Shown here one piece after another: positions 31,083 to 40,230 of a stretch of DNA of 64,000 nt. The position numbers and the translations under genes were made by a program. Origin of the DNA: Lagopus muta (Eukaryota > Chordata > Aves > Galliformes > Phasianidae); the NCBI RefSeq assembly GCF_023343835.1, contig NC_064471.1, positions 451,501-515,500 of the forward strand, written 5' to 3'. The notes below the pieces were generated by a model. It searched no databases, was not told the DNA's origin, and worked only from the letters and a program-made list of their open reading frames with translations. Position 1 is the stretch's first letter, and the number at the start of each line of letters is the position of its first letter.

Positions 31083-31574
31083 TGTCACGGAGTTGACCAG
31101 ATCAATCTATGTCCGTGACAGGGGCGACAGGCCTCTGCCCTCCCCCCCCCACCCCAGTCCCACAAAATCGGAAGGAAGGAAGGGAGGAAAAGAACAGCGG
31201 CAACAATCTATGGAGGAAAACTTATTTTACTATAATATTGGAATACAATATAACACAATATATACAATTTAATTGAAATTGAGATGAATAAATCAGACAA
31301 GATGAGAGAGAGAGTTCCCGGGACCGATTCAAACCTGAAAAGCTTGGAACGGCTAGGAAAGCACCCTCCAGCACCCACTGCCAGGCAGCAAGAGAGCGCC
31401 CCCCCCCACCCGGAAGGGCCAGATCCCGTGACTGCTGTAATGTACAGGGATAGGTACCTGGGATTGGGGCAGTGACACTCTAATGCCCCGTACACTACAT
31501 GATGTTTTGATGTGGAATACTGAAACCCAAAAACAAAAAAACAAAAACAAAAACAAAAACATAGAACCATGACA
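31083..31574 (-). repeat. LK4 3' LTR
   Basis: Same LTR as LK1 in inverted orientation (492 bases), with the polypurine tract just above it at 31575-31588. Confidence 0.95.
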
Positions 31575-31717
31575 TTCCACCCCTTATTCTACATCGTTAC
31601 ATCATGCTTAAAATATATATACATATATACAAACAAACAAAAAATGATTAAAATGCACACATGGCTATATACATATACATAGAATTAGTAACTGCACTCC
31701 CCCGGCATCAAGTTTCC

Positions 31718-33265
31718 CTATGGTACACACTGAACATCCACATTTTTCTGCATCACCCACCAAGTGGATCCTGGTCCCTGGGTAAAAACTGTACCACGGA
31801 CATGTTTGCCCTTTCCAGAAGCTGGAAGAACCCAAACTGCCTTTCCTAATATGTTCTTTACATGTACAAGAGGAACTTTATCTCCCTCTACAGTATGTAG
31901 GGAACTGGATTGATTAGGACCATCACGATTAATAGATCCTCTGGTATTGACTAACCAGGTGGCTTCTGCCAAATGCTTCTCCCAGTGCTTAAATGTTCCG
32001 CCACCCAGTGCTTTTAGCATCGTTTTTAACAATTCATTGTAGCGTTCAATTTTACCAGAGGCTGGTGCATGGTAGGGAATATGGTAAATCCACTCAATGC
32101 CATGATCTTTGGTCCAAGTATTTACAAGAGAATTTTTGAAATGAGTCCCATTATCTGACTCAATTCTTTCTGGGGTGCCATGTCGCCACAGGACTTGTTT
32201 CTCGAGACCCAGTATGGTGTTTCGGGTGGTAGCATGGGGTACTGCATATGTTTCCAGCCACCCAGTGGTTGCCTCCACCATAGTAAGCACATAATGCTTA
32301 CCATTGCGAGATCGTGGCAAGGTGATATAATCAACCTGCCATGCCTCCCCATATTTGTACTTTTGCCATCGCCCTTCCTCCCAGAGGGGTTTCATCCTCT
32401 TGGCTTGTTTGATGATGGCACATGTTTCACAGTTATGAATAACCTGTGCAATGGCATCCATAGTTAAGTCCACCCCTCGGTCTCTGGCCCATTTGTATGT
32501 TGCATCTCTCCCTTGATGACCTGAGGTCTCATGGGCCCACCGAGTCAGAAATAATTCACCCTTTTTCTGCCAGTCCAGGTCTATTTGAGCCACCTCAATT
32601 CTGGCAGCTCGGTCTACCTGATGGTTATTTTGCTGTTCTTCAGTAGCCCGACTCTTGGGCACATGGGCATCTACATGGCGCACTTTTACAACCATATTCT
32701 TTGTTCGGGCAGCAATGTCTTTCCACAGTTCAGCAGCCCAAATAGGTTTACCCCTTCTTTGCCAGTTATTTTGCTCCCACTGCTGTAACCACCCCCATAA
32801 GGCATTTGCTACCATCCATGAGTCAGTGTAGAGATAGAGCACTGGCCAACTCTCCCGTTCAGCGACATCTAAGGCCAGTTGGACAGCCTTTACCTCTGCA
32901 AATTGACTTGATTCTCCTTTCCCTTCGGTGGCCTCTGCAACTTGTCGTGTGGGGCTCCACACAGCAGATTTCCTTCTGCGATGCTTCCCCACAATACGAC
33001 ACGACCCATCTGTGAACAGGGCATATTTCTTTTCATTCTCTGATAGTTCATTGTATGGGGGGGCCTCTTTAGCACGAGCTACTTCTCCTGGTGGTGTTCC
33101 AAACATTTTACCTTCAGGCCAGTCCATGATGACTTCTAGGATTCCTGGACGGCTGAGGTTCCCCATCCGTGCTCGTTGTGTAATCAGTGCAATCCACTTG
33201 CTCCAAGTGGCATCAGCAGCATGATGGGTGGAGGGAACCTTTCCTTTAAACATCCAGTTCAGCAC
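31718..33265 (-). CDS. LK4 RNase H and integrase, open frame
   Basis: 515 residues collinear with LK1 26840-28390, without the stop LK1 has between connection domain and RNase H. RNase H motifs (ALFTDGSCR, SSQFAEVK, LYTDSWMV) and integrase motifs (HETSGHQG, CETC, WQVDYITLP, ESDNGTHFKN, GKIERYNEL) are all present. A stop near the very end removes only the last few residues relative to LK1. Upstream it is in frame with the RT piece 33401-33748, separated by a single TAG at 33401-33403. Confidence 0.9.
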   Translation of the reverse strand: MLNWMFKGKVPSTHHAADATWSKWIALITQRARMGNLSRPGILEVIMDWPEGKMFGTPPGEVARAKEAPPYNELSENEKKYALFTDGSCRIVGKHRRRKSAVWSPTRQVAEATEGKGESSQFAEVKAVQLALDVAERESWPVLYLYTDSWMVANALWGWLQQWEQNNWQRRGKPIWAAELWKDIAARTKNMVVKVRHVDAHVPKSRATEEQQNNHQVDRAARIEVAQIDLDWQKKGELFLTRWAHETSGHQGRDATYKWARDRGVDLTMDAIAQVIHNCETCAIIKQAKRMKPLWEEGRWQKYKYGEAWQVDYITLPRSRNGKHYVLTMVEATTGWLETYAVPHATTRNTILGLEKQVLWRHGTPERIESDNGTHFKNSLVNTWTKDHGIEWIYHIPYHAPASGKIERYNELLKTMLKALGGGTFKHWEKHLAEATWLVNTRGSINRDGPNQSSSLHTVEGDKVPLVHVKNILGKAVWVLPASGKGKHVRGTVFTQGPGSTWWVMQKNVDVQCVP

Positions 33266-33403
33266 TGGCAGTCGAGGTGCCAGAAGGAGCTGTGTGTCAG
33301 TACCGACTACTTCAGAAGCAGCCCGAACCCCCTCATACGTGGCTAAGATCTCCTTCTCAGTTGGAGTGTAGCCCTCTTCCGACCCCCTGTAGGCTCGACT
33401 CTA

Positions 33404-33770
33404 GAATCCCAGGGGTCGGCCTCGGGTCTCTCCTGAGGCTCTTTGCCACAAACTCCAAGTAGGACCGTTCTGTCCAGCAGCAGTGTAGAGGATGTTCTGT
33501 ATACCCTGTCCCATCCGTACTGGCCCTAGGGCCACGGCACAGGCTATCTCCTGTTTAATCTGTTCAAAAGCCTGCTGCTGCTCAGGGCCCCATGTAAACT
33601 CATTTCTCATTCGCATCACATAATAAAGGGGGCTTACAATGAGGCTGTAGTTTGGAACATGCATTCTCCAAAAGCCCACTGCACCCAGAAAAGATTGTGT
33701 CTCTCTTTTGCTAGTGGGTGGAGACATAGCAGTGATTTTGTTGATCACATCTGTCGGGATGTGACAACAG
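33404..33770 (-). pseudogene. LK4 RT thumb/connection piece next to EN2
   Basis: Matches LK1 26330-26700 (SFLGAVGFWRMHVPNY, FTWGPEQQQAFEQIK, GETRGRPLGF). It ends at TAG 33401-33403 on one side and is cut by EN2 on the other; RT resumes at 38493. Confidence 0.85.
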
Positions 33771-33775
33771 CCATC

Positions 33776-34601
33776 TGTAAGAGATTATTCTGTTAACTTC
33801 TGTGTCTCAAAGCTTGCTGGGGACACAGATGGACTTGTTCTAGTCCCGAGCAAGGATTGTGAAATCCTTTGTCTGAAGGACACAGATGAACAAGTTCAGG
33901 CAAGTCCTGGGCAAAGGTTGTGAGATCCTTTGTCTGGGGGATGCAGATGGACAAGGCCAGGGGCGACGAGAGCGAGATGAACTGCAGCTGAATAGCTGTG
34001 AAGTGCTCCTTTGTGTGGGCTTATCTCCGGATGATGGCCATCTCAGGAGGTACTCAATGACTCTTGCTCAAGGCCCATCCTTGTCACATAGGCAGGGGAA
34101 CAAGGAGGATAAAAGAGGAACTGAAAACCATGAGGATAGGTTTCTGACAAGAGATTCCTCAAGAAGGAGAGAGAGGAATTCCGGAAGATAGAGGGATTCC
34201 TGAAGATTGAGGTGATTCCTGCATACTGCGGAACTCTCCTGAGCCTGCTGCCTGACCGCTGTTGCTGCTTCAAGAAATGGCTCCTCGACTTCCTCTTCTA
34301 CCTGCCTGCTGCCCAAGGCCGGCCACGCTGCTGCTCCCCGTCTTCTGCTGCGTTCTGCCCGGGACCTTCAAACACCGTGCAACGGGACCGCTGCTGGATC
34401 CTGCTGTTGACTATCCCTGCTGTACGCAACTCCTGCTTCTTTTCCATCTTTTCTATCGCCCTCCTTCCCTTCCCCGTCTCCCTGATTAGGTGTTAGTAAT
34501 AAACTGGATGCAACAACATATGAACCGTTGTTTCTTAATCTCACACCGGGTATACAGATATTAAAGAACCTCATTTCCCTCCTATAAATTGGAGCGAGAC
34601 A
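33776..34601 (+). repeat. EN2 5' LTR with an extra ~61-bp repeat
   Basis: Starts TGTAAGAG and ends GAGACA. Compared with the 3' LTR it has one more copy of a unit containing GATCCTTTGTCTG (about 33845-33945); from 33950 onward the two LTRs are nearly identical. AATAAACTGG near 34498 holds the polyadenylation signal. If the ENS-1 link holds, this LTR type is known to be active in early embryonic cells. Confidence 0.85.
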
Positions 34602-34608
34602 TTTTTAT

Positions 34609-34626
34609 TGGCGAAGTCGGTGCAGG
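34609..34626 (+). other. EN2 putative primer-binding site (tRNA-Ser-like)
   Basis: TGGCGAAGTCGG followed by TGCAGGAT resembles the complement of tRNA-Ser(AGA) with one substitution and a two-base insertion. It lies seven bases from the LTR end, which is further than usual, so the call is weak. Confidence 0.35.
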
Positions 34627-35293
34627 ATACCCGCGGTGAGAGACATGTCCTTCCAGATATAGTTTGAAACTTTTTTTTTCTGTGTGCACCTCTTGGAGTT
34701 GCAAGGAGCGATAGTTTTGAAAATTTAGACGTGAGTCCTTCTCCAGCAAGACCGCTCCATATTCTGAAACTTTACCTTTTATGTGTGTACCTCTCGGGGA
34801 CGTATTTTGACTATTTGCATTTTGATTAATACGTGTGTGCCTCCTCAGGAAGACCTCTCTGGTTATTTGGTAACTGAAGTGTGAAATTTGGTGTGTCTGC
34901 GTGCTTGCGCCTCTTGGGGAAGTGAGGAAGTGATATTTTGTGACTAAAACGTGTGTGCCTCTCCAAGAAGTTTTATTTACTCTATTGAAACCTAGAAAGT
35001 GTTGCTTTAGCTTCACATTTTTTGTGCTCCCCCCAAAGAAAGGGAGGAGTGGTTTGAGTTGTGTGCACCTCCTGGAGTTGCAAGGAGTGAACTGTAACTT
35101 AGGTGTGGTGTTTACAGTTTGTTCTAGCTTCTTGTCTTTGTGTGTTCCTGTCAACAAAAGGGAGGAGTGATTGGAGCATTTGCATTTGTTTAGGTGTGGT
35201 TTATCTCCCTGGGAGGAGCGGTGAGGAGTAACTGAGCTTTTGAACACGTGTACCTCCTCCTCCCTTAGTGTAGATCTTTCATTGTATTAAGAA
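34627..35293 (+). other. EN2 long leader
   Basis: About 670 bases without a sizeable sense ORF, containing repeated blocks of GTGTGTGCCTCY with GGAAG/GGAG. The same blocks appear inverted at 1-468. The antisense frame 34582-35247 is open for 221 codons, but its composition follows from the repeats. Confidence 0.6.
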
Positions 35294-36832
35294 ATGAGTA
35301 ACAGTATTGCCAGTATGAAAAGTGAAGATGTGTTATTTGACCTTTTAGAAAAGCATGGTGCTCGTCCCTCTTTGTCAGGGGTGGACTGGGCACGCCAAAA
35401 TTGGCATAATTTGCAGAGTGTTTCGGACCGCATTAGTGTCTTACAGAATGAGGCTCGTTCACGAGCTGGAAAAGGAAAGTCGTTTACTTGTGCCGTTCTC
35501 GGGGCTGCTTTAAAAGCTGCCGTGGAGTTCCGAAATGAAAAGCATTCGGCAGAACTCCAAACCATAGAAGCACTACAGGAGTCGGTTAGAGTTACACAAG
35601 AATTCGTAAAAACTCTGCAGAATCAAATAGTTAATCTCGGGGAACAACTAGAAAGAGAGAAACATAATTCGACCTTGTTGCAGATGGCTTTCAAGGAACT
35701 GTTAACACGTAAAGATACTGGCGATACTGTCACCCATAGGTTGCCTCAAGAAAAAACTTTTCCTCAGGAGGAATTACAAGAAATAAAGGAAAGACTAGAC
35801 AAATTAGAAACCCCAATAGCCCCATTGCGTCCCTTGATAAAAACAGAATATACCTTCGATAACAGTGAGGATCTAGATCCTCAAATGAATGTTAAGGAAA
35901 TTCCGTTCTCGGCCACCGAACTAGCAAAACTCAAAAAGGACTTTAGCCGCTCTCCAAAGGAATCAGAGACAGAATATGTGTGGAGGGTGAGTCTCACTGG
36001 TGGCGATCAGATTCAGTTAACAGAAAAGGAAGCAGAAGGTTATTGGGGACCAGGAGTATTTTTAACTACCAGTAACAGTCGTGCTCCCTGGTCATTAACA
36101 CAGAGGGCTGCCTATTGGGCAGGTGGTCTCAACCCTTTGGAAAGGGGAGACCCTCTTGCCATTACTGGAACTACTGACCAATTAGTAGAAAGCGTTCAAA
36201 AGGCTGTTTGTCTCCAACTGATGTATGATAGAAAGCTGCAGCCACATCATGAATCACCCATGATGATGCCCGTTGATCCTGAGAGAATGACCCCTTTAAT
36301 TAGAGGGCTTCCAGAATCACTAAAACCCATAGGCATACAATTACAAGCAAGGATACAAGCTATGTCACAGGGAGAAAGAACCCGGGCAGTGTTAGAAGAA
36401 ACTGTAACCCCCAACCATCTGCAGTCAGGATGCAAAGTATGGACGTGGGGGGAGGTAGCCCAAGAGTTAATTAATTATGGAAGAAAATATGGGCCGGCGG
36501 TTTCTTTTCCCAGTAAATCTGAGCCAAGAGGTGTAAGGCTTGCAGTAGCCAGTCTTGCCCCCAGGCCACCTAGCCCAAAACTTAATGGAGCTGAAAAGGG
36601 TTTGCCCCCAATAAAAACAGGTAGACGGAGTATTGATCATAAACGTAATGGACTTTGGACTCTGGGCTGGAAAAGGGGTATTCCACGAAATTTGATGGAT
36701 GGATTGACAACAGATAGATTAGAGAAATTAGTTAACTGGTGGCCAGAACAAAAACTCGAGAATCTAGAGGAAAGCAAAACCCCGGTCCTAGGGCCTCTCT
36801 CAGGGAACCTGAACGGCTATCCAAGCCATTAG
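35294..36832 (+). CDS. ENS-1: ENS-1/ERNI-like Gag-derived protein, intact
   Basis: 512 residues, open from ATG to stop (ENS-1 is recalled as about 490 residues). Residues ~1-80 form an N-terminal helical domain, and ~85-137 are a predicted coiled coil (LQTIEALQESVRVTQEFVKTL ...). The middle (about 200-340) looks like a divergent capsid: LKKDFSRSPKESETEYVWRV, AYWAGGLNP, and a PEISLKP-type helix. The C-terminal part is basic and Pro-rich (LAPRPPSPKL) and ends NLNGYPSH. No zinc knuckle. ENS-1/ERNI is an early-embryo protein reported to bind chromatin partners. The symbol is tentative and could equally be a paralogous Soprano Gag. Confidence 0.65.
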   Translation: MSNSIASMKSEDVLFDLLEKHGARPSLSGVDWARQNWHNLQSVSDRISVLQNEARSRAGKGKSFTCAVLGAALKAAVEFRNEKHSAELQTIEALQESVRVTQEFVKTLQNQIVNLGEQLEREKHNSTLLQMAFKELLTRKDTGDTVTHRLPQEKTFPQEELQEIKERLDKLETPIAPLRPLIKTEYTFDNSEDLDPQMNVKEIPFSATELAKLKKDFSRSPKESETEYVWRVSLTGGDQIQLTEKEAEGYWGPGVFLTTSNSRAPWSLTQRAAYWAGGLNPLERGDPLAITGTTDQLVESVQKAVCLQLMYDRKLQPHHESPMMMPVDPERMTPLIRGLPESLKPIGIQLQARIQAMSQGERTRAVLEETVTPNHLQSGCKVWTWGEVAQELINYGRKYGPAVSFPSKSEPRGVRLAVASLAPRPPSPKLNGAEKGLPPIKTGRRSIDHKRNGLWTLGWKRGIPRNLMDGLTTDRLEKLVNWWPEQKLENLEESKTPVLGPLSGNLNGYPSH

Positions 36833-37290
36833 AAAACTGATGTCTCCGCCCCTCCCAAGTGAGCGGGGTGGGGGCGGTGAAGGGTGGATGTATTAGAAAG
36901 CTCACAACAAAGGGGAAACACTTATCGCCTGGGCCAGCCTGTGTAGACTGGCTCAGCTAACCCGAGGCTGGTTTCCCTAACCTTAATGGGATACCTTAAC
37001 AAATATCCTTGGAAGGCCAAGGACACCGTGAAAAAGGAATATAAAATTAACACTTGCTGGATTGCTCCCTCATTTGTTAACCATATTAACAAAGCCCCCC
37101 CCAGAAAAGGGCAAATCGGTGTCTCGTTTTATTTTTTTTTCAGAATACTCCTATGGACCTTGACTGAACACTGAAAGAACTCTAATGTTTTGTGACAGAA
37201 ATATTGAAAATGTGATCATGTTAGAATACTGAATATACCTCTTGATTACATTTTGTATTTTTACTATGTTTTGTGTTGTTGTGAGTAGTA
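36833..37290 (+). other. EN2 post-gag remnant
   Basis: Aligns in part with 14140-14620 of EN1. It holds a 62-codon frame (36986-37174) with KKEYKINTCWIAPSFVNHINK that I cannot assign. No protease, RT or integrase motif is readable, so pol was lost before this copy inserted. Confidence 0.5.
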
Positions 37291-37518
37291 ATGGCGTATC
37301 TCTATTTGTTGTATTTATTTGTTATTGGTTATTGCCAAATGTATGGTTGCCTCTTTTCACTTTCTACTTTTTATTCATCATGTAACATTCGTGTCACCAC
37401 TCCTGAGGTATCACCGAGTGGTGTCTGTGGCAGGTTGATATTGTGTGCTGTTGCAACTCTTATGTTTGTTAATTGTATGGTTCCGTGTTTTATAAGATGT
37501 GTTGAATCACCTATGTAG
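37291..37518 (+). CDS. EN2 mini-Env: signal peptide plus membrane anchor
   Basis: 75 residues: a hydrophobic N terminus (MAYLYLLYLFVIGYC) like a signal peptide, ~25 residues with several Cys (SSCNIRVTTPEVSPSGVCG), then a second hydrophobic run (ILCAVATLMFVNCMVPCFI). EN1 has an extra ~170 bases between the two parts, so this is a deletion product that kept a reading frame. Whether it is translated is unknown. Confidence 0.45.
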   Translation: MAYLYLLYLFVIGYCQMYGCLFSLSTFYSSCNIRVTTPEVSPSGVCGRLILCAVATLMFVNCMVPCFIRCVESPM

Positions 37519-37716
37519 ATTGTAACCTCCTCTATTGATGGGGAAGACAAGCACATCAGGGCCTACCCTGATGAATCTCTTGTAATGATTGTATGAAACT
37601 TTTGATTCCCTACCCCCTTCTCCCCCCTTCTTTACCCCTATGCTTGGTATCTTTTTCTCTCACCATTATGGATCATCTGTGTCCCATTTCAAAGCAACCT
37701 TTGAGTCATGGGGTGG

Positions 37717-38492
37717 TGTAAGAGACTATTCTGTTAACTTCTGTGTCTCAAAGCTTGCTGGGGACACAGATGGACTTGTTCAAGTCCAGACAAGTCCCGA
37801 GCAAGGACCGTGAAATCCTTTGTCTGGGGGAACGCAGATGGACAAGGCCAGGGGCGACGAGAGCGAGATGAACTGCAGCTGAATAGCTGTGAAGTGCTCC
37901 TTTGTGTGGGCTTATCTCCGGATGATGGCCATCTCAGGAGGTACTCAATGACTCTTGCTCAAGGCCCATCCTTGTCACATAGGCAGGGGAACAAGGAGGA
38001 TAAAAGAGGAACTGAAAACCATGAGGATAGGTTTCTGACAAGAGATTCCTCAAGAAGGAGAGAGAGGAATTCCGGAAGATAGAGGGATTCCTGAAGATTG
38101 AGGTGATTCCTGCATACTGCGGAACTCTCCTGAGCCTGCTGCCTGACCGCTGTTGCTGCTTCAAGAAATGGCTCCTCGACTTCCTCTTCTACCTGCCTGC
38201 TGCCCAAGGCCGGCCACGCTGCTGCTCCCCGTCTTCTGCTGCGTTCTGCCCGGGACCTTCAAACACCGTGCAACGGGACCGCTGCTGGATCCTGCTGTTG
38301 ACTATCCCTGCTGTACGCAACTCCTGCTTCTTTTCCATCTTTTCTATCGCCCTCCTTCCCTTCCCCGTCTCCCTGATTAGGTGTTAGTAATAAACTGGAT
38401 GCAACAACATATGAACCGTTGTTTCTTAATCTCACACCGGGTATACAGATATTAAAGAACCTCATCTCCCTCCTAAAAATTGGAGCAAGACA
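37717..38492 (+). repeat. EN2 3' LTR
   Basis: Preceded by GGGGTGG. From about 37850 it is nearly identical to the 5' LTR, with a handful of differences near the end (for example TCCTAAAAAT versus TCCTATAAAT). Followed by CCATC. Confidence 0.9.
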
Positions 38493-38705
38493 CCATCTTG
38501 CCACTTTATACGTAGGAACTGAATCTCCTGGGCAGGTCCTTTCACTTTGCTTCGCTTAATAGCAAAATTAGCTTGCAGAAGAATTTGGATTATTCGCTCT
38601 CCTTCCGTGAAGACTCCTTCTGCTGTATCGCCCCACACAATGATGACATCAATGTACTGCAGGTGCTCAGGAGCACTGCCCTGTTCCAATACAGTTTGGA
38701 TTTGT
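38493..38705 (-). pseudogene. LK4 RT palm fragment between EN2 and CR1
   Basis: Minus-strand match to LK1 26120-26310, including the QYID(V)IIVWGD region in which the first Asp of the catalytic YIDD pair reads as Val after one change. Cut by EN2 and by the TTCGTG-rich sequence and CR1. Confidence 0.8.
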
Positions 38706-38760
38706 TCATGTTCGTGCTCGTTCGTGTTCGTTCGTGTTCGTATGGATACAGTTCGTGTTC
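38706..38760 (+). repeat. TTCGTG-type short repeat
   Basis: Irregular tandem TTCGTG/TTCATG hexamers lie between the LK4 RT and the CR1 body. It is not part of the LK sequence and could be extra sequence made at the CR1 5' junction. Confidence 0.6.
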
Positions 38761-39216
38761 AAAGAAGGGCAACAAAGCTGGTGAGGGGTCTGGAACACAG
38801 GCCATATGAGGAGAGGCTGAAGGAGCTGGGAATGTTGAGCCTGGAGAAGAGGAGGCTCAGGGGAGACCTTATTGCTCTCTATAACTTCCTGAAGGGAGGT
38901 TGTAGTGAGCTGGGGGTCGGCCTCTTCTCTCGTGTCATTAGTGATAGGACCAGGGGGAATGGTTTCAAGCTACGCCAGGGGAGATTCAGGCTGGACATGA
39001 GGAAGTATTACTTTTCAGAAAGGGTGGTCAGGCACTGGAATGGACTGCCCAGGGAGGTGGTGGAATCACCGACCCTGGGGGTGTTCAAGGAAAGACTGGA
39101 TGTTGTGTTGAGGGACATGGCTTAGTGGGAGCTATTGGTAATAGGTGAACGGTTGGACTGGGTGATCTTTTAGGTCTTTTCCAACCTTAGTGATTATATG
39201 ATTCTATGATTCTATG
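38755..39216 (+). mobile_element. CR1 LINE, 5'-truncated 3' end
   Basis: Encodes the last part of the CR1 ORF2 ([20 protein letters not shown] ... [14 protein letters not shown]) and ends with the CR1 3' UTR and its ATTCTATG repeat tail. It matches 46863-47240 inverted. Inserted in LK4 RT. Confidence 0.9.
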
Positions 39217-40030
39217 GATCAACCCATGGCAAATGGTCGAGCTGTGTTTCCACCCCTGGGGCAAACGGTTCCAGGTATACTGAATGCCCTTCCATGCGAA
39301 AGCAAACTGTGGCTTACATTCTTTGGCCAAAGAAATGGAAAAGAAGGCATTAGCAATGTCAGTGGTGGCATACCATTTGGCCGCCTTTGACTCCAGTTCA
39401 TACTGGAGTTCTAAAATGTCTGGCACAGCAGCACTCAGTGGGGGTGTGACTTCATTCAGGCCACGGTAGTCCACCACGCACTGGCCATATGGGGCCGTTA
39501 AAAGGCGAGTGAGTTTTGCTGATCACTCCCTGGCTCTCTAGTTGACGAATTAACTTATGAATGGGGAGCAAGGAATCCCTGTTGGTGCGGTACTGTCGCC
39601 TGTGCACCGTTTTTGTGGCAATCGGTACGTGTTGCTCTTTTACTCGCAGCAGCCCCACAACAGACAGATCTTCTGACAGGCCAGGCAAAACAGACAGCTG
39701 CTTAATGTCGTCTGTGTCCACAGCAGCTATTCCAAAGGCCCATCGATACCCCTTAGGATCCTTGAAATGCCCCCTTCTGAGATAATCAATACCTAGTATA
39801 CATGGAGCCCCTGGGCCCGTCACAATAGGATGTTTCTGCCAGTCCTCACCAGTGAGGCTTATCTCAGCCTCCAACACAGTCAATTCTTGAGAGCCCCCGG
39901 TCACTCCAGAAATATGGATTGATTCTGTCCCTTCGTGACTCGAGGGCATCAGAGTGCACTGTGCACCAGTGTCCACCAGGGCCTTATATTTCAGTGGTTC
40001 TGATGTGCCAGGCCATCGAATCCACACAGT
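39217..40030 (-). pseudogene. LK4 protease and RT fingers
   Basis: Protease with DTGAQCTLMP and ILGIDYLRRGHF at 39452-40027; RT fingers and palm continue at 39217-39477 in another frame (VDYRGLNEVTPPLSAAVPD). One frameshift near 39470 separates them. Collinear with LK1 25271-26110. Confidence 0.85.
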
Positions 40031-40230
40031 CCAATATACTCTATTATCCCTTTCCCCCCCCGACTGAGGGCAGGGCCCCCCTATTCATTACCTGTGGCAA
40101 CTGGAGCAACTGCACTGGTTGTTGATCTGCCTTGTAATTCTTTCACCCGTGCTCGTAGTACAGGAGTAGGTTCACAGTGCCACTTCCTCATGTCTTCTCC
40201 ATGGTGACGTAGGTAATACCATAAGACAAT

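Larger units (their letters stand above)
33776..38492 (+). mobile_element. EN2: ENS-1/Soprano-like provirus with a single gag ORF
   Basis: LTRs 33776-34601 (826 bp) and 37717-38492 (776 bp) flank one long ORF. A perfect 5-bp target duplication (CCATC, 33771-33775 and 38493-38497) interrupts the RT of LK4. No pol is recognisable and env is a small remnant. Two long direct repeats around one ~500-codon frame is the published arrangement of the chicken ENS-1 (ERNI) genes from Soprano-type retroelements. The family link rests on my memory of that architecture. Confidence 0.8.

Noticed and set aside
34043..34496. Identical 75-94-codon frames in both EN2 LTRs, both strands
   Set aside because: They repeat because the LTRs repeat. 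There is no similarity to a protein family, and LTR R/U3 sequence is not expected to code.
34582..35247. 221-codon antisense frame in the EN2 leader
   Set aside because: Composition follows the leader repeat blocks, it is absent as a frame from the copy at 1-468, and it is antisense to the expected transcript.
38547..39125. 192-codon frame as a host gene
   Set aside because: It is the tail of the CR1 reverse-transcriptase ORF joined to repeat sequence.
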